From: Acorus gramineus | Taxonomy: Eukaryota; Streptophyta; Magnoliopsida; Acorales; Acoraceae | Assembly (NCBI GenBank): GCA_030737835.1 | Contig: CM060849.1 | Coordinates: 21,188,074-21,252,073, forward strand | Direction: 5' to 3' | Length of the DNA: 64,000 nt | Part shown: positions 59,329-64,000 of the stretch, in pieces | Position numbering within the stretch: the first letter of the stretch is position 1 | Layout: every line of letters starts with the position of its first letter | Program-made: the position numbers and the translations under genes | Notes under the pieces: generated by a model | Told to the model about the DNA's origin: nothing | Databases searched by the model: none | What the model saw: only the letters and a program-made list of their open reading frames with translations

Positions 59329-59330
<2 letters not shown>
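58915..59330. other. Upstream flank of the GDSL gene
   Basis: Contains TATTTATTTTATAG about 45 bp upstream of the ATG (TATA-like) and AT-rich DNA up to the TA microsatellite. No other gene. Confidence 0.4.

Positions 59331-59331
<1 letters not shown>

Positions 59332-59383
<52 letters not shown>
59332..59383. repeat. (TA)n microsatellite, left border of GC-rich element copy 1
   Basis: About 26 uninterrupted TA units, directly abutting GGGGTGCGCC. A shorter (TA)n, 60285-60297, borders the other end. Confidence 0.95.
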
Positions 59384-59385
<2 letters not shown>

Positions 59386-59613
59386 GGTGCGCCCGTGCGC
59401 CCCCCGTCGTCGACCGTGCGATCGACGTACTCGTCGATCGTGCGATCGACGTACTCGTCGATCGCACGGTCGACGTTTTTTTAAAAAAAAAAACAAAAAA
59501 AACCACGACCTGTCGCTGTCGTGTCTCTCTCTCACGCCGTCTCTCTCTCTCTCTCCCTGTCTCTCTCTCTCTCTCTCAATCTCTCGAAACCACTCACTCT
59601 CTCTCCCTCTCTC

Positions 59614-59680
<67 letters not shown>

Positions 59681-60284
59681 AAACCACTACCGACCCCCAT
59701 CGACGACGACCGTGACCCCCTGCCGACGACGCCCTTCCGACCCCCTCGACCCCCTTCCGACCCCCGTCTCTCTCTCGAAACCACTCTCTCTCTCTCTCGT
59801 CGACGACGACGACCCCCATCGACGTCGCCCCCGTCACCGCCATCGACGACGACCCCGTTGACCCCCGTCGACGACACGACGACCGCGACCCCCGTCGCTC
59901 CCGTCGACGACGACCGCGACCGACTGCACGGACCGACCCCCGTCGACGATGACCGCGCGACGTCGACGGGGGTCAACGGGGTCGACGGGGGTGACGGGGT
60001 CGACGGGGGTGACGGGGGTGACGGGGGCGACGGGGGGCGCGGTCGTCGTCGACGGGGGTCGGTCCGTGCAGTCGGTCGCGGTCGTCGTCGACGGGAGCGA
60101 CGGGGGTCGCGGTCGTCGTGTCGTCGACGGGGGTCGGTCTCGATCGCGATCGTCGACGACTGGTTTTTTTGTTTTTTTTTTAAAAAAACCTCGACCGTCC
60201 GATCGAGGTCCATCGATCGGACGGTCCAAAAACGGGGCGCACGATGGGGTGCACCGTGCGCACGGTCGCACCCCATCGTCCGTG
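59384..60284. mobile_element. GC-rich foldback element in a TA microsatellite, copy 1 (complete)
   Basis: 901 bp of very GC- and CpG-rich DNA in AT-rich surroundings, bounded on both sides by (TA)n. Left end GGGGTGCGCCCGTGCGC; the right end reverse complemented contains GATGGGGTGCGACCGTGCGC, so the ends are inverted repeats. Subterminal hairpins: GTCGACCGTGCGATCGACG at 59409-59427 pairs perfectly with 59456-59474; a second pair built on CGATCGGACGGTC lies at 60190-60226. T/A stretches (59475-59500, 60164-60188) follow each hairpin. Inside are (CT)n tracts (59521-59690) and a perfect 90-bp inverted repeat. Long Arg/Ser/Pro-rich open frames are low-complexity and not genes. The setting recalls rice Micron elements, which sit in TA microsatellites, but the relation is not shown. 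Confidence 0.75.
59860..60135. repeat. Perfect 90-bp inverted repeat with 96-bp loop
   Basis: Arms 59860-59949 and 60046-60135 are exact reverse complements, rich in CGTCGACGACGACC and GACCCCCGTCG. The loop holds direct repeats of ACGGGGGTG and GTCGACGGGG. It could form a very stable cruciform or RNA hairpin. Confidence 0.95.
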
Positions 60285-60299
60285 TATATATATATATGT

Positions 60300-61779
60300 T
60301 ATAATATATGTGTTTTCATTTATTCATAAAAAATCTAAATCAAGTAGATTAATATGATCTAAATTAAACATAAAAAATGGAGAATGATAAGTTTAGACCC
60401 TTGTGCAGCCCTAACCCCTAATTACAGTTCAGTCTACATCGGATTTCTTTTTTTTAAAAAAAAAAAATTATGCACTCTTTTATTGGAGTAGATGTTGTTA
60501 TATGAAATTAAGTATATGCTAAAATAGAATGGTGTATTTTTTTTTACGTTGAAAAAATGATAATTTTTTTTGTATCATACACTATAATAACACAGTGTAT
60601 ACTATGCTATCATAGCATATGAGACTGTAAACGGCCTGTAAAACGAATTGAGTGTATCAACGTTAAAAAAATACCAAATCCAATTCACTAGTCATGTAGG
60701 TTTTGGTTTTGAATATTATTCATCGCCCTTAAGTCATTTAAAATTGATGATATGTTTTTTTTTTATATTGTAAACACATAATAAATTAAATCTCATACTA
60801 AAGTATTGATCTCATTTTAATAAATCAAATATACTTAATAAACCAAATCTCAATAAATCAGATTTTATCCAGACAAATTAGATCTTTAATATATCATATA
60901 AACCCTAACAACTCCAAACATTATCCTAAATTGTAAAAAGAATTGATTAAAAATATCTAGATAAAATCATATGACTGAACTCAAATAATTCTATGTCATT
61001 TTGACTTTTTTTATGATTTATTTTTATTAGTGTCAGTCTTTAAATGATCTCATCTATAAAAATTTCTTGTAGCCGCCACTGTTTTAATCCATTTATTTAG
61101 AAGTCATGTGATAAAAAAAAACAAAGGAATTACTTATATGCATATGAATTGAAATAAAATAAAAACTTTTGTTAATAACAGGGCTAAATGTAAAAAATTT
61201 ATTTGAAGACTTGCAAAGAATAATGGTAGCTCCACATGATATTTTGTAATAATTTGGAACACCTTTGCAACAATAATTTCATTGAATTGTGAAAGTCTGC
61301 ATCGAATAAGCCCACAGAGGCCATACTACGAACCACCAAGTTGGAGGGGCCTGTTGGCTGGCTCTCCCATGGGCCTATTCTTAGATCAAGGAATTGAGTT
61401 ATTTTAGATAGATAACTATATCAGTGTATATAAAAATTATACAGGAATAAGATATTTTCTGTTTGGTTGTGTTTTTTTTTTATTTTTATTAGAAAACGTA
61501 AGAATAAAGGTTGAGTTGTTTGGTTGATGAAGAATAAAATATAAATCAGGTGTAAAAAGTTGATTTGACATGTGGGCTCTATTGATGTATAAGAGATGTT
61601 GATAAATGATTTGATGTGATGACATGTATTTTTTTTATTTGTAGGTGGGTCATATTTGTCCATGGGAATAGATAAACCGAGTATAACTTATCCTAGGAGT
61701 TACTTAGAATTGTTATACTCTCTTATACTTGCTTAATTGACTTAGTAATACCAAATTATACTCTGCAGACTAACAGTGA
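60300..61779. other. Gene-free AT-rich spacer
   Basis: A stretch near 60570-60650 (ACAGTGTATACTATGCTATC, ATAGCATATGAG) resembles 49550-49620. At about 61395-61725 there is a MITE-like segment. No gene. Confidence 0.4.
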
Positions 61780-61980
61780 GGCATCGGTGAGGGATCGTCC
61801 GATGGCACTGACGGAGGATCGTCCTATAGCGCTGGTGCAAGATCGAAGACGATGAAGGAACTGCGTCGGTGGAGGATCCTTCGATGGCGTCAATAAGGGA
61901 TCGTCCGACGTCCAACGACAAAGGATCGTCCAACAGCGTTAGTGAGGGATCGAAAGACGATGAAGGATCACGCACCATCT
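61780..61980. repeat. Degenerate minisatellite-like GGATCGTCC repeats
   Basis: About seven diverged units of some 30 bp built on GGATCGTCCGATGGCGYTR and GGTGAGGGATCG, with two units carrying GATCGAAGACGATGAAGGA. GC-richer than the neighbours. Confidence 0.65.
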
Positions 61981-62089
61981 AGAGGGGGTGTTAGGGTTCA
62001 AATGAGGGTTATGTTTTATTTTTTATACATATATATATATGAAGATCGGACAGCTGAAATTGTAAACATTAAATGGACAGTGGATGGAC

Positions 62090-62269
62090 ATTATAATATT
62101 TGTGACGGCATAAATCACCCGTCGCAAATGAGCTACTACACCAAACACCTGGCATAAATATCCCCTTTTAACAGTGCCTCAACCCAAACGATGCAAAAGC
62201 AAATTAGAGCATTTGCGATGGTTTTTTTGGATCCGTCGCAAAAAAAATCTGGCACCTTTTCTTGTAGTG
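62090..62269 (-). mobile_element. CACTA-type transposon terminus or small CACTA MITE
   Basis: On the minus strand the right end starts CACTACAAGAAAAGGTGCCA, the classic plant CACTA terminus. It is followed by GCGACGG / CATCGCAAA subterminal motifs that recur at 62096-62130. On the plus strand TACTACACCAAACACCTGGCA near 62133 is a plausible eroded partner end, giving a 138-bp MITE; alternatively this is one end of a larger deleted element. Confidence 0.6.
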
Positions 62270-63498
62270 TTATAAGTTTAATATATGTACTTATATTACG
62301 TAATTAAAGACCATTCATTACTGAGTAGTCAAAATTAATCCTTCAACTTTTGTTGAATGTCAATTTATAGTGTACCACCTGGCTGCTAGGTCTCTTCCAA
62401 GTACGGAGTCCAAAAAAGGTACTTATTTTACCCAAGTATAGAAATGATTTGTTTGTTAATCTATCAAATATTCAAAATATGTAATCAAATCCGACTTCAA
62501 GTTCCAACGTCTATGTTGCTCTATTTAAATGTTTTGGACGATTGCACGTGGATATGATTAAAAAAATAATAATAATTAACTTTACTTGATACATATAAAC
62601 ACGATGAAAATAAATTGTTTATCTCTTTAATTGATGCCAGCGGATGTCTCCCTCACAGATATAATATTCTCTATTCCACCGAATCAAATTCCACCTATTC
62701 TAATTAAAGACCTTTAATAATGTTGGCATGTGCTGTCAAATTTACAGTCAAGAACAGGTGGCAAGATATTGAAAGGGAAAAGTACCGGGAAAAATGATAA
62801 AAAAAAATCTTTAAAAAATTAAAAATATTTAAATTAATAATTTTTTAAAATTATATATATATAAAAAATCTCATTTTATAATTTTGAAAACATAAAAGAT
62901 TAATCTACCCTTATATATTTAGATCTTTAATTAACATATTTCATATTTTTTAACTTTGTTAAAATATTTCAACTTTTTAATTTTATAAATGTATTTCACA
63001 CATTCTCATGTAGAACTTTATTTTACTCTAAATTTTTTGTGAGATAAGTGTCAAGATAGTTTGAATTTTTAATGATGAACTTCATTAAATGTTGTGTTTC
63101 TTTAAAAAAAATGGATACATACTAATGATGCCATAAAAAACGTGAATAACCAAACAAAAAAAATGAATAAGAATTTGGAGTATTGGGGCTCAACACAGAT
63201 TTAAATTACATATTATGATTATATACAATGAAAAATGATAAACAACATCAGGTAGGATATATATAAGAAACACACAATATGATATATATACTAACAAAAC
63301 CTCAAGAGGGATTGATTTGGATCATATAGAGAGATATTGTTGTTTTGTAGGAAAAATAGATTTTTGGTGTGGAGTAACCTAACAAGGATTAGAGGAAAGT
63401 TAATGATTTAATTAAATAAGGGTAAATTAGTCTTTTGTTTTTTCAAAATTGTGAAACAAGACTTTTTTAAGTATAATTTTAAAAAACAAGAAACGAGA

Positions 63499-63502
<4 letters not shown>
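62270..63502. other. Gene-free AT-rich spacer
   Basis: AT-rich, no recognisable gene or repeat boundaries before the second TA microsatellite. Confidence 0.45.

Positions 63503-63542
<40 letters not shown>
63503..63542. repeat. (TA)n microsatellite, left border of GC-rich element copy 2
   Basis: About 20 uninterrupted TA units, joined directly to GGGGTGATGGGGTGCGCC. Confidence 0.95.
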
Positions 63543-63545
<3 letters not shown>

Positions 63546-64000
63546 GTGATGGGGTGCGCCCGTGCGCCTCCGTTCGCCCCCCGTCGTCGACCGTGCGATC
63601 GACGTATATATCGTCGATCGCACGGTCGACGTTTTTTTTTTTTAAAAAAAAACGTCCCGTCTCTCTCTCGCTGTTCTTTCTCTCTCTCGAAATCTCTCGA
63701 AACCCCCGTCTCTCTCTCGTCGACGACGACGACGAAATCGACCCCCGTCGACGACGACCGCGACCCCCGTCACCCTCGTCGACGTCCGTCACCCCCATCG
63801 ACGATGACCGCGACCCACCCCCGTCGACGACGACCGCGACCCCCGTCGACGACTGCACGGACCGCCCCCCGTCGCTCCCGTCGACGACGACCGCGACCCC
63901 CGTCGCCCCCGTCACCCCCGTCGACACGGTCGACGTTTTAAAAAAAAAACGTCCCGTCTCTCTCTCGCTGTTCTTTCTCTCTCTCGAAATCTCTCGAAAC
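63543..64000. mobile_element. GC-rich foldback element in a TA microsatellite, copy 2 (cut by window edge)
   Basis: Same orientation and design as copy 1: GATGGGGTGCGCCCGTGCGC end, the identical 19-bp palindromic arms (63586-63604 and 63612-63630) here 7 bp apart, a T/A homopolymer stretch, CT-rich tract and CGTCGACGACGACCGCGACC units. From CACGGTCGACG the unit starting CGTCCCGTCTC is repeated: 63653 and again at 63950, a 297-bp period. The right end is beyond the window. Confidence 0.75.

Noticed and set aside
59409-59474. Hairpin considered as a microRNA precursor or attachment site
   Set aside because: Both copies are element ends with the same arms, so a transposon terminus explains them better; no independent miRNA evidence.
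59387-60304. Open frames of more than 300 codons on both strands across the GC-rich element
   Set aside because: Arg/Ser/Pro or Gly/Asp/Val low-complexity read-through of CT and CGTCGACGAC repeats; nearly all frames on both strands are open, so no coding signal.
61780-61980. Regular repeats considered as a CRISPR-like array
   Set aside because: Units are contiguous and degenerate without unique spacers, and the genome is a plant.

Overview
The window is nuclear DNA of a flowering plant. It has spliced genes with GT-AG introns, plant-only gene families, an intron-containing tRNA-Tyr, L1-type LINEs with an RNase H domain, and many small non-autonomous DNA transposons in AT-rich spacers. The species cannot be named. 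The very GC-rich first exons of the CNGC and TPS genes give a weak hint of a monocot.

Layout. 0-4.7 kb: a CNGC15-type cyclic nucleotide-gated Ca2+ channel gene on the minus strand, whose last exons lie beyond the left edge. 4.7-10.6 kb: spacer with a possible solo LTR, a terminal-inverted-repeat element and a three-copy dispersed repeat. 10.6-13.9 kb: an RSZ21/22-type splicing factor gene (minus, 5 exons). 17.3-20.3 kb: a class II trehalose-phosphate synthase gene (minus, 3 exons) with an ACGT-core-rich upstream region. 20.9-26.9 kb: MITE-rich spacer. 26.9-31.4 kb: a decayed L1-type LINE. 31.5-31.9 kb: a 107-residue single-helix protein gene (minus). 32.3 kb: tRNA-Tyr(GTA). 33.6-35.65 kb: a long-TIR Mutator-like foldback element and a hAT-type MITE nested in another MITE. 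35.8-40.3 kb: a GluTR-binding protein gene (plus, 5 exons) with a 5'-truncated LINE in its last intron. 41.1-43.2 kb: a light-harvesting-like one-helix protein gene (minus, 5 exons, apparent GC-AG first intron). 44.6-53.2 kb: a cluster of three related multipass membrane protein genes (one broken, two intact). 54.3 kb: an unrecognised first-exon-like ORF. 55.7-56.8 kb: LINE remnant. 58.0-58.9 kb: a truncated GDSL esterase/lipase gene. 59.3-60.3 kb and 63.5 kb to the right edge: two copies of a very GC-rich, hairpin-forming element set in TA microsatellites.

The genes form no operon or pathway cluster. Two plastid proteins (GluTRBP for tetrapyrrole synthesis and the one-helix protein) are neighbours, probably by chance. 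The least ordinary feature is the TA-microsatellite-bound GC-rich element pair: about 900 bp with a perfect 90-bp inner inverted repeat, conserved 19-bp palindromic arms, pyrimidine tracts and, in the second copy, a 297-bp internal duplication. It resembles in concept the rice Micron elements that target TA microsatellites, but its interior is not one I recognise.
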